This document shows positions 39,028-46,559 of a stretch of 64,000 nt of DNA, one piece after another; the stretch's first letter is position 1, and each line of letters begins with the position of its first letter. Position numbers and translations under genes: made by a program. A model generated the notes under the pieces. It saw only the letters and a program-made list of their open reading frames with translations. It had not been told where the DNA came from and did not search any database. This DNA comes from an uncultured Parabacteroides sp. Lineage in GTDB: Bacteria; Bacteroidota; Bacteroidia; Bacteroidales; Tannerellaceae. Location of the stretch: contig CALUZS010000001.1 of assembly GCA_944325355.1 (NCBI GenBank), forward strand, positions 248,001-312,000, in the 5' to 3' direction.

Positions 39028-40572
39028 CTAATAGGCTATCCGGTTCGGTGTATCCGAATAAACCAGCGCATCTGCCAAATGCACCGTAATGCCAGCTTTC
39101 GGATTCAGCCATTTGAATTCAACCGTATGCGTCCCCTTCGGCAACTGGTATTTCCAGAACGGTTCATCCCGGCGGAAACGGTAATCAGCAGGCAGAAATA
39201 CAGTTTCTTCCTTTTTACCGTCAATATACATCTCAACTTCCGCTACATATAACTTGTCTTCCGACGAGACTCCGCCGCGAAAGACTATGGACGTTCCCTC
39301 AAACGTAAAAGAACCTACCGCATCGATCGTTTTATTTATAGGTATAAACCGTTTCGGGTACTGATTGGTAAACGCTTCTTCAAAAGGTACGGTTGCCGGT
39401 TGCTGGCAGACAATCGTAATTTCATCGCCTTCTATATTTCCGCCATTCCTGACAATCATTTGCAGTGCTTGCTCATAACTCATTTTGTAAGTCTCGTTCA
39501 ACGAAATATCCATATAGGCGAAATCTATATCCTCCACCTCACGCAAACTGCTCATCCAATATGCCGGGATATTGCTATACCCTAACATTGTGCCCAAAAT
39601 ACCAGCTGCCGTAGCCGGGTTGCAATCAGAATCTTGCCCGCAACGGGTGGAAATATCCATCGTTTTAAAGAAATCTCCCTCCCCGTACAATAATCCGATG
39701 ACTACGTAAGCACTATTCAACATCGCGTCGATGTTGTAAGGTTCAAATACGCCATTCGGATTACCGATATCTTCCGACCATTTCTTCTGACACTCGAACC
39801 AGGTCTGTTTCCAGTCTTCCGGATATTGCCGATACCAGTCCACCACATCATCAATGCATTGACGGAAACGGCTCTCCAACGGAATAACTTTTATCGCTTC
39901 CGTTACTATATCCATTGGATTATCCAAAACAAACGCCAACGAATACATGGCCCCTACAAAAACACCGCCATACCATCCGTTGCCGTATGACATGATATGC
40001 CCAATCTTGTCAGATATTTCCGAAGCAGCATTCGGCATACCTGGAGACATCAGTCCCGAATAGTCCGCTTCTATCTGGTAATCAATATCATCAGCGTGCG
40101 GATTATTCAGCCAATGCCCCGAAGCCGGCGGCATAATACCATGAAGGACATTGTATCGCGCCATCTGGTTTGCCGCCCAAAGCACATATTCCGCATTGGC
40201 AAAAGCGACGGCAAAAGAATCGGCAGGTGCATCCAAACCGAGACGATCAAATACGCTAACGAAAGTCAAGTCCATATAAACATCGTCAAACAAGCCCGGG
40301 AAATTATCAAACCATGACTTGATATAATGGTCATTCCACTCAATCGGGACGTAATCCTGTACCATCGTTCCCTTGAAACGGAACTCCGTTGGACCACCGT
40401 ATGAGCATCCGATAGTCTGACCTGCCCAGCCGCCTTTAATTTTATCCAATAAAACATCTTTACGGATGCGCAACGATTCCGGAATAGCCGGATTATCTTT
40501 TGGAGAAACTGCGCAGCCGCCAAGAAGAACAACCAATATACCCGACAAACAAACTCTTGCAAACCTGTACAT
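39028..40572 (-). CDS. Lipoprotein ADP-ribosylglycohydrolase, copy 2 (RusGH-like)
   Basis: 514 aa. Signal peptide with lipobox LGGC (Cys20), so it is exported. The catalytic ARH/DraG fold shows GGWAGQTIGCSYGGPTEF (about 49-66), the first metal acidic pair in FDDVYMDLTFV, and the second in CGQDSDCNPATAAGILG. The C-terminal 120 residues are a beta domain (FWKYQLPKGTHTVEFKW) that may bind ligand. Family enzymes cleave N- or O-glycosidic bonds of ADP-ribose. In the B. thetaiotaomicron rus locus, a homologue (RusGH) helps release ribose. It lies 4 bp after a close paralogue. Confidence 0.88.
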   Translation of the reverse strand: MYRFARVCLSGILVVLLGGCAVSPKDNPAIPESLRIRKDVLLDKIKGGWAGQTIGCSYGGPTEFRFKGTMVQDYVPIEWNDHYIKSWFDNFPGLFDDVYMDLTFVSVFDRLGLDAPADSFAVAFANAEYVLWAANQMARYNVLHGIMPPASGHWLNNPHADDIDYQIEADYSGLMSPGMPNAASEISDKIGHIMSYGNGWYGGVFVGAMYSLAFVLDNPMDIVTEAIKVIPLESRFRQCIDDVVDWYRQYPEDWKQTWFECQKKWSEDIGNPNGVFEPYNIDAMLNSAYVVIGLLYGEGDFFKTMDISTRCGQDSDCNPATAAGILGTMLGYSNIPAYWMSSLREVEDIDFAYMDISLNETYKMSYEQALQMIVRNGGNIEGDEITIVCQQPATVPFEEAFTNQYPKRFIPINKTIDAVGSFTFEGTSIVFRGGVSSEDKLYVAEVEMYIDGKKEETVFLPADYRFRRDEPFWKYQLPKGTHTVEFKWLNPKAGITVHLADALVYSDTPNRIAY

Positions 40573-40576
40573 AAGC

Positions 40577-42133
40577 CTACTGGTGTTTAATTTTTACTGG
40601 GGCATCCGAATAAACCAACGCACCCGTCAGCTGGATAACGGCATTTGCTTCCGGATTTTGCCACTTGAATGTGACCGAATGTTTACCGTTTGGCAACTGA
40701 TACTTCCAGAACAGTTCGTTCCGGCGTGCATTTGTCTTGGCAGGAAGGTTAACACTCTCCGCCAACTCGCCATCAATATACATTTCTGCTTTCGCTACAT
40801 ATTCAGGATTCGGGCATTGCACATATCCTCTGAAAACAACCGAAGTGCCCTCAAACTCAAAAATCCCGACATCTTCCAAATGTTTATTTACTGTCACGGA
40901 TTTTACAGGATACAAACCTTCGAATCCACATTCGTATTGTACCGGCTGCGGTGCCTGGCAAACAATTACAACCGAATCTCCTTCGGTCTTTCCCCCGTTT
41001 TTATCAATTACACGCAACGCATGCCGGAAACTCATGTCATAAACATCGTTCAGAGATATCGTAGTATATGCAAAATCTATATCTTCCACTTCCTGTAAAC
41101 TCGGCATCCATTTCCGGGGGATATTAGAATAACCCAGAACTGTGCCCAAGATACCTGCTGCTGAGGCTGGATTACAATCGGAATCCTGTCCGCAACGGGT
41201 AGAGATATCCATCGTTTTATCGAAATCGCCATTCCCATATAACAGTCCGATTACTATATATGCACTATTTATCAAAGCGTCAATGTTCAACGGTTCGAAG
41301 ACTCCATCGGGACAGCCGTTCTCGGAACTCCACTTACGTTCGCATTCAAACCAAGTTTGTTTCCAATCGTCTGGGTTTTGTTTATACCAACGGATTACAT
41401 CGCTCATGCACTGGAAAAATGTGCTCTTTTCCGGAATTGTTTTCAAGGCTTCCGTTACGATAAACTCAATATCGTCCGAAACAAACGCCAACGAATACAT
41501 GGCGCCCACATAAACACCTCCATACCAACCGTTGCCATAATTCATGATGTGCCCGATTTTGTCGGATATTTCTGAAGCAGTGTTCGGCATGCCTGGAGAC
41601 ATCAGTCCTGCATAATCGGCTTCAATCTGGTAATCAATATCATCGGCGTGCGGATTATTCAGCCAATGACCCGAAGCCGGCGGCATAATACCTTGAAGAA
41701 CATTATAACGCGCTGACTGGTTTGCATGCCAAAGCGGGTATTCCGACCTGGCAAAGGCTACGGCAAAAGAATCGGCTGGGGCATCCAAACCGAGACGGTC
41801 GAACACATCGACAAAAGTTAAATCCATGTATATGTCATCATATAAGCCGGGAAAATTATCAAACCAATATTTAATATAGTGATCATGCCATTCTATCGGG
41901 ACATAATCCTGAATAAATGTTCCTTTATAACGAAACTCTGTTGGACCACCATACGAACAACCTATCGTTTGTCCAGCCCAACCTCCTTTGATTTTATCCA
42001 ACAGACGCTCTTTCGACAAAGTACAGTTTTCCGGCATTTCCTTCCCCGTATTTCCTTTTCCTGGGACTGTGCAAGAAACCAATCCGGACAACAGTAACAA
42101 CACGCAGCTCGTCAGCAAAATTTTCCTGTTCAT
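40577..42133 (-). CDS. Lipoprotein ADP-ribosylglycohydrolase, copy 1 (RusGH-like)
   Basis: 518 aa. Lipobox LVSC (Cys21). It has the same two-part build as its downstream neighbour and shares long identical stretches with it (KGGWAGQTIGCSYGGPTEF, MPPASGHWLNNPHADDIDYQ). Mg2+-site motifs are YDDIYMDLTFV and CGQDSDCNPASAAGILG. The two differ most in the signal peptide and the C-terminal beta domain. They likely arose by tandem duplication and may differ in substrate. It lies 28 bp after the transporter gene. Confidence 0.88.
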   Translation of the reverse strand: MNRKILLTSCVLLLLSGLVSCTVPGKGNTGKEMPENCTLSKERLLDKIKGGWAGQTIGCSYGGPTEFRYKGTFIQDYVPIEWHDHYIKYWFDNFPGLYDDIYMDLTFVDVFDRLGLDAPADSFAVAFARSEYPLWHANQSARYNVLQGIMPPASGHWLNNPHADDIDYQIEADYAGLMSPGMPNTASEISDKIGHIMNYGNGWYGGVYVGAMYSLAFVSDDIEFIVTEALKTIPEKSTFFQCMSDVIRWYKQNPDDWKQTWFECERKWSSENGCPDGVFEPLNIDALINSAYIVIGLLYGNGDFDKTMDISTRCGQDSDCNPASAAGILGTVLGYSNIPRKWMPSLQEVEDIDFAYTTISLNDVYDMSFRHALRVIDKNGGKTEGDSVVIVCQAPQPVQYECGFEGLYPVKSVTVNKHLEDVGIFEFEGTSVVFRGYVQCPNPEYVAKAEMYIDGELAESVNLPAKTNARRNELFWKYQLPNGKHSVTFKWQNPEANAVIQLTGALVYSDAPVKIKHQ

Positions 42134-42161
42134 ATTAAAAACTCTATTAAATTATTATTAC

Positions 42162-43163
42162 TTACGCTCCGGCATAAATGAGAAAGCCCAATCCTATGAC
42201 GAAGAAAACAAACATACCGATATTCAGATAATTGGAGACTTTCGGCGCATCTCGGAATTCTTTCCATATCAATATTCCCCACAATGCGGAAACTAACGTA
42301 GCTCCTTGCCCCAATCCGTAGGAAATGGCAGCGCCCGCCTTTTCTGATGCAATCATACTGAACGATTGTCCAATGCACCAAATCACACCGCCCAATATAC
42401 CGACGAGATGTGTCCCCATACTTCCTTTATAATATCCTGAAATAACTGCCGGTTCGCCCTCTACCGGATGCTTCATTGCAATCGTATTAAAAACAAAATT
42501 ACTTGCAAACACTCCTAAGGCGAATACAAACACAGCAGTATATGGCGTAAGTTTTCCCACTGCCGGTTCCGCAAAATTCTCCAAGTCCATCGACGCTGCG
42601 ACAAAACGGTAAAAGAATGCCATAATGATTCCGGCAGCCACAGAGACAAGCAAACCTTTTCCCGACACTTTATCATTGGCTGTCAAAGCTTTCCGATAAG
42701 CCAAGCTATTTAACAGAATGGCGATGACGATTAATGCCACACCGACAAAGATAAATAAAGGATCACCTTTGGCTGCTCCAAAATAATTAACCAGTACCCC
42801 CAATACCAATGCCAACCCGACTCCAACGGGGAAAGCAACCGACAAACCGCAAATGGCAATCGCCGCCGACAGCAATATATTGGATGCATTAAATATGATA
42901 CCTCCCAAGAATGCACTTCCGAGATTGCACCAATCCGCCTGTGCCAGATTTTCTACAAAACCTTGCCCCTCTGCTCCGATACTTCCCAATGTAAAGGCGG
43001 AAATGACGGAAAAGAGCAAAACACCCAATACATAATCCCAATAAAAATATTCGTACCTCCAAGTTTTCGAAGCCAACTTTTGGGTATTTCCCCAAGAGCC
43101 CCAACAAAACATCGTTACGACGCAAAACAGTACGGCTAAAGAATAATCGTGAACTATAAACAT
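42162..43163 (-). CDS. Ribose/sugar transporter, RusT-like (GRP/RhaT family)
   Basis: 333 aa, ten membrane helices of the drug/metabolite superfamily (FCWGSWGNTQKLA near the start, then GLSVAFPVGVGLALVLGVLVNY and SYGLGQGATLVSALWGILIWKEF). This glucose/ribose porter-like family carries monosaccharides into the cytoplasm with a proton or sodium. The homologue in the B. thetaiotaomicron rus locus (RusT) carries ribose. Placement beside ribokinase supports ribose here. Gap of 26 bp to rbsK. Confidence 0.87.
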   Translation of the reverse strand: MFIVHDYSLAVLFCVVTMFCWGSWGNTQKLASKTWRYEYFYWDYVLGVLLFSVISAFTLGSIGAEGQGFVENLAQADWCNLGSAFLGGIIFNASNILLSAAIAICGLSVAFPVGVGLALVLGVLVNYFGAAKGDPLFIFVGVALIVIAILLNSLAYRKALTANDKVSGKGLLVSVAAGIIMAFFYRFVAASMDLENFAEPAVGKLTPYTAVFVFALGVFASNFVFNTIAMKHPVEGEPAVISGYYKGSMGTHLVGILGGVIWCIGQSFSMIASEKAGAAISYGLGQGATLVSALWGILIWKEFRDAPKVSNYLNIGMFVFFVIGLGFLIYAGA

Positions 43164-43189
43164 GTTTTTCTATTTTTAGTTAACAAATA

Positions 43190-44131
43190 TCATTGAACAA
43201 AAGATTCCACCTCCGACCGATTGGGCACAGAAGACTGTGCGCCCAAATGGGTCACAGAGATAGCTGCAGCTTTCGCAGCAAAACGTATGGACTCATCCCA
43301 ACCGCATCCTTCAGACATAGCCACAAGCAATGCCCCGTTGAACACATCTCCGGCAGCCGTTGTATCCAATGCCTTTACTTTATAGGCAGGAAAGAGTTTC
43401 ATTCTGTCTGCACCGGCATATAAAGCGCCGGAACTGCCCAAGGTGATGATTACATGTTCCACCCCTTTTTCCAAAAGCCTTTTTGCCGCTTCACAAGCAG
43501 AGCGTTCATCCGTGATACGGACGCCCGACAACATTTCAGCTTCGGTCTCATTCGGGGTAACCAGATACAGGTCAGCTAACAATTCCGGCGACAATGATTG
43601 TGCCGGTGCAGGATTCAATACAACTTTCTTTCCTTTTCCGGCAGCCGTCCGAACGACAAACTCGACCGTCTCCAGCGGAACTTCCAACTGTAACAAAATA
43701 TAATCAGCGTTATCTATAACCTGTTCTATACTTTTTATATCATCCTCCGTCAGGTTTGCATTAGCTCCCGATGCTACTGCTATGCAATTCTCCGCTTTTT
43801 CATCCACTGTGATAAGAGCAACACCCGATGCCTCTTCCATATCAGTAAAGATATATGAAGTGTCAATTCCTTCTTTTTCCAACAACGCCAACGTCTGTTT
43901 CCCGAAAACATCATCGCCCACTTTGCAGACAAACGTAAGGTTTCCACCCAAACGAGCCACGGAAACAGCTTGGTTTGCCCCCTTCCCTCCGGGAACCATT
44001 ACGAATTTACCACCTAAGACCGTTTCCCCGGGCCGAGGCAATTGTTTTGCTCGGACAACCATATCGGTATTGCTGCTTCCGATGACGAGAATTTTTGATG
44101 TTTTTCCATTTTTTGTATTAGTCTCTGCCAT
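43190..44131 (-). CDS. rbsK: Ribokinase
   Basis: 313 aa PfkB-family kinase. GGKGANQAVSVARLGG (about 49-64) is the sugar/phosphate-site motif, and DTTAAGDVFNGALL near residue 258 holds the catalytic aspartate. It phosphorylates ribose to ribose 5-phosphate for the pentose phosphate pathway. First gene of the ribose operon; promoter at 44160-44168. Confidence 0.93.
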   Translation of the reverse strand: MAETNTKNGKTSKILVIGSSNTDMVVRAKQLPRPGETVLGGKFVMVPGGKGANQAVSVARLGGNLTFVCKVGDDVFGKQTLALLEKEGIDTSYIFTDMEEASGVALITVDEKAENCIAVASGANANLTEDDIKSIEQVIDNADYILLQLEVPLETVEFVVRTAAGKGKKVVLNPAPAQSLSPELLADLYLVTPNETEAEMLSGVRITDERSACEAAKRLLEKGVEHVIITLGSSGALYAGADRMKLFPAYKVKALDTTAAGDVFNGALLVAMSEGCGWDESIRFAAKAAAISVTHLGAQSSVPNRSEVESFVQ

Positions 44132-44159
44132 TTTCTAAATTATTTATAGAACAATCCTT

Positions 44160-44168
44160 GCAAATATA
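44160..44168 (-). promoter_or_regulatory. -7 element for the ribose operon
   Basis: The minus strand reads TATATTTGC, exact match, 29 bp before rbsK. Confidence 0.6.
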
Positions 44169-44331
44169 AAAATTCTTCTGATATACGACAATAAATATGT
44201 TTGCTAATATATTCCACTATTTCAATTCGTCTCTTAAAGAGAAAAAAAGTTCTTTTTCTCCTCTCCAGATAAATGTTACGCCTATTTTTCACGAAAGTAG
44301 GTTTTGTCTTTCTAAATCCGAAGAATGTTTT

Positions 44332-44340
44332 TACATTTGT
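44332..44340 (+). promoter_or_regulatory. -7 element for ispE
   Basis: TACATTTGT (TAnnTTTGt), 25 bp before the ATG at 44365. Any ATG upstream of it (e.g. 44197) is excluded as the start. Confidence 0.55.
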
Positions 44341-44364
44341 TCCTCACACAATAAAATTTATCAT

Positions 44365-45171
44365 ATGATTTGTTTTCCCAATGCTAAGATAAATCTCGGA
44401 CTAAATATCATAAATAGACGTCCAGACGGGTATCACTCCATCGAAACAATCTTTTATCCTGTCCCAATAACCGACGCGCTGGAAATCGTCCCAGCAGAAA
44501 AGGATTCTTTTTCCCAAATTGGGATTCCATTGGACACTACTGATGAAAACAATTTAGTTATTAAAGCATTGCATAAGTTACGGGAACATCATCCGGTTCC
44601 GCCGCTTGAAATCCATTTGCTGAAAGCTATTCCATTCGGAGCCGGTTTAGGCGGTGGTTCCGCTGACGCAGCATTCATGCTGAAGCTGGTAAATTCATTT
44701 TGCAAATTGAATATATCCGATGAAGAATTGGGCAAAATCGCAACGACAATCGGTGCCGATTGCCCGTTTTTTATCCGGAACACACCTGTTTTTGCCACAG
44801 GCATCGGCACAATATTTTCACCGGTAGAGCTATCCTTGAAAGGTTATCACTTCTGTCTGGTAAAACCCGACATTTCCGTCTCCACCCCGAAAGCATACTC
44901 TATGGTTACGCCGAAAACACCATCGGTAAGATTGACAGAAATTATCAAATATCCGATAGAAAAATGGAAAGAGTTTATGGTAAACGACTTTGAAATGAGC
45001 GTATTTAAGCAATTCCCTGAAATAAGGAATATTAAAGATTCTTTATACGCTGCCGGTGCCATTTACGCAGCCATGTCAGGATCCGGCTCTTCTGTCTTCG
45101 GGATTTTTAAAGAAAAAACAAGCTTATCAGAAAAATTTCCCGACTATTACGTATGGGAAGGAATCCTTTAA
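44365..45171 (+). CDS. ispE: 4-diphosphocytidyl-2-C-methyl-D-erythritol kinase
   Basis: 268 aa GHMP kinase. It begins MICFPNAKINLGLNIINRRPDGYH and has the ATP loop PFGAGLGGGSADAAF (about 89-103) and the third motif AAMSGSGSSVFG near residue 235. It phosphorylates CDP-methylerythritol in the MEP isoprenoid pathway. The chosen start fits family N-termini and the promoter; an upstream ATG at 44197 would add 56 unrelated residues. The CARF-nuclease gene follows 17 bp downstream. Confidence 0.93.
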   Translation: MICFPNAKINLGLNIINRRPDGYHSIETIFYPVPITDALEIVPAEKDSFSQIGIPLDTTDENNLVIKALHKLREHHPVPPLEIHLLKAIPFGAGLGGGSADAAFMLKLVNSFCKLNISDEELGKIATTIGADCPFFIRNTPVFATGIGTIFSPVELSLKGYHFCLVKPDISVSTPKAYSMVTPKTPSVRLTEIIKYPIEKWKEFMVNDFEMSVFKQFPEIRNIKDSLYAAGAIYAAMSGSGSSVFGIFKEKTSLSEKFPDYYVWEGIL

Positions 45172-45188
45172 TAACAACCCTCACGATT

Positions 45189-46316
45189 ATGTCACCAACC
45201 AATCACCAAATCATTTTAATAGGAAAAGATATTTCTTCGGTTTATCACGGAATCAAAGAGTTTGCACCAGACCATATCCATTTGCTATATACCTCCGAAA
45301 CGAAAGATATTCCGGAGCCGATGTTTCCTCTCTTATCACCCTCCATCAAGATTAGCAAGTACTTGGTCGATGCTTATGAAGGCGCTTCGGTGATACGTGT
45401 ATGCAAACAAATCCACAGCCGGTATAAAGGCAATTTCACGTACAATATCTCGGAAGGAACAAAACTGATGGCGTTTGCCGCTTCTTACGTCGCCTGGCAA
45501 TTTCAAGCAAATATATTTTACATAACCCAGCACTCCGAACGGGTCAATTGCAAGACGTTCTACAAAGAGCTTATGGTTACCAAACTGAGCAATCAAGAGA
45601 TTATCCAGTTGAACGGGAATCATTTGGCTAAATATCAAGATATAAAAGAGCTGAAAGCTTCCGATATCAAAGATTCGTTCCAAATAAAAAAATTCATCGA
45701 GACATATCCCTTGGAACATACCCGCCTACAAAAGTTTTTCGGAATCTATTGCAATAAGCGGCTGGAGCGACTCCCTGTCTCACATCTCTTCGGCAACAAC
45801 CTACGCTTCAAGCAAAGGAATGGACGAATGATTGTCATATTGAGAGGAAAACTTCTTCTAAAACTCGACTCCAGTGCAGGAGTTCAACTGTTCTTCTGCG
45901 GACGTTGGTGGGAAACTTTGATAGCTTATTTCGTTAAGCAGTGGTGTGACACACAAACTGCCGCTCCCGAAGCATGGCAGAACGTAATCTTCCGGACAGA
46001 GACCCCCATGAAGCAAACAAAGAACGAAATAGATGTCCTATTAAATAACGAACAAAAGCTGATATTCCTCGAGTGTAAGTCCGGCGCTGTGACACAAAAT
46101 GATATTTATAAGATAGATGCTGTAAGAGAAACGTACGGAGGAGATATTTCGCAGGCGGTACTGGCTAGCTATTACCCCATCGATACGGCATTGGCTGAGA
46201 AATGCAAGGACTTGAATATACATGTTTTTGCTCCTCAATCCAATGAAGAGCGGATTCATTACATAGAAACATTACCGAAATGGCTGGAGAACATCGTGAA
46301 CAAAACAGAGATATAA
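45189..46316 (+). CDS. CARF-domain endonuclease, DUF1887 (Card1/Can2-like), stand-alone
   Basis: 375 aa. The N-terminal half is a CARF-type Rossmann fold (IILIGKDISSVYHGI at the start, then the ligand-site motif NISEGTKLMA at residues 86-95, where Card1 relatives have N-x-(T/S)-x-G-T-K). The C-terminal half is a PD-(D/E)XK nuclease: RWWETLIAYFV helix, then E280-I-D282 and F-L-E295-C-K297, the full D...ExK triad. Card1/Can2 nucleases of type III CRISPR are switched on by cyclic tetra-adenylate and cut DNA/RNA. Here there is no CRISPR array, cas10 or other cas gene in 64 kb. Start at 45189 (MSPTNHQ); an ATG at 45153 lies inside ispE. It is followed after 5 bp by the structured element at 46322. 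Confidence 0.88.
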   Translation: MSPTNHQIILIGKDISSVYHGIKEFAPDHIHLLYTSETKDIPEPMFPLLSPSIKISKYLVDAYEGASVIRVCKQIHSRYKGNFTYNISEGTKLMAFAASYVAWQFQANIFYITQHSERVNCKTFYKELMVTKLSNQEIIQLNGNHLAKYQDIKELKASDIKDSFQIKKFIETYPLEHTRLQKFFGIYCNKRLERLPVSHLFGNNLRFKQRNGRMIVILRGKLLLKLDSSAGVQLFFCGRWWETLIAYFVKQWCDTQTAAPEAWQNVIFRTETPMKQTKNEIDVLLNNEQKLIFLECKSGAVTQNDIYKIDAVRETYGGDISQAVLASYYPIDTALAEKCKDLNIHVFAPQSNEERIHYIETLPKWLENIVNKTEI

Positions 46317-46321
46317 AAAGG

Positions 46322-46496
46322 AAAGCCGCACCGTAGATATGAATAAACTCCGTATGACAGGATTTGAGTGCTTTGTTATCTTTGTAATCCGCTGTGCTAA
46401 GCATACCCCGAAAGGCGCGGCCCGCCATCAATAACAAGAGCTTGTCTCGGAATTGTACTAAATTGATGAGTTTCCCAATCGAACAGGTGCGGCTTT
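46322..46496 (-). ncRNA. Candidate structured RNA, 175 nt, unknown family
   Basis: Its ends form a perfect 11-bp inverted repeat (46322-46332 with 46486-46496). Inside are nested pairs: 46345-46350 with 46468-46473 (6 bp), 46352-46356 with 46402-46406 (5 bp), 46360-46364 with 46386-46390 (5 bp), and 46426-46432 with 46462-46468 (7 bp, sharing base 46468 with the first). Together they give a closing helix and a junction with two arms. A -7 box (46523-46531) and a T-rich tail after 46322 favour the minus strand. I cannot match it to tmRNA, RNase P or SRP RNA; a 6S-like RNA or a MITE with terminal repeats are alternatives. Confidence 0.55.
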
Positions 46497-46522
46497 ATTT
46501 CATCCATTATTCAATTCCTGCA

Positions 46523-46531
46523 ACAAATATA
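46523..46531 (-). promoter_or_regulatory. -7 element for the structured RNA
   Basis: The minus strand reads TATATTTGT (TAnnTTTGt). Transcription would start near 46515, about 20 nt before the closing helix. Confidence 0.45.
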
Positions 46532-46559
46532 TAAATATTCTTCGAGAAGTGCAAATTCT

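Noticed and set aside
44197..44364. 56-residue N-terminal extension of ispE
   Set aside because: The extension has no match to IspE proteins and spans the -7 promoter at 44332-44340.
46462..46490. Hammerhead-ribozyme-like core on the plus strand (TTGATGAG ... CGAA)
   Set aside because: The core needs CUGANGA and the sequence has U at the invariant C; the following bases do not form stem II. I treat it as chance.
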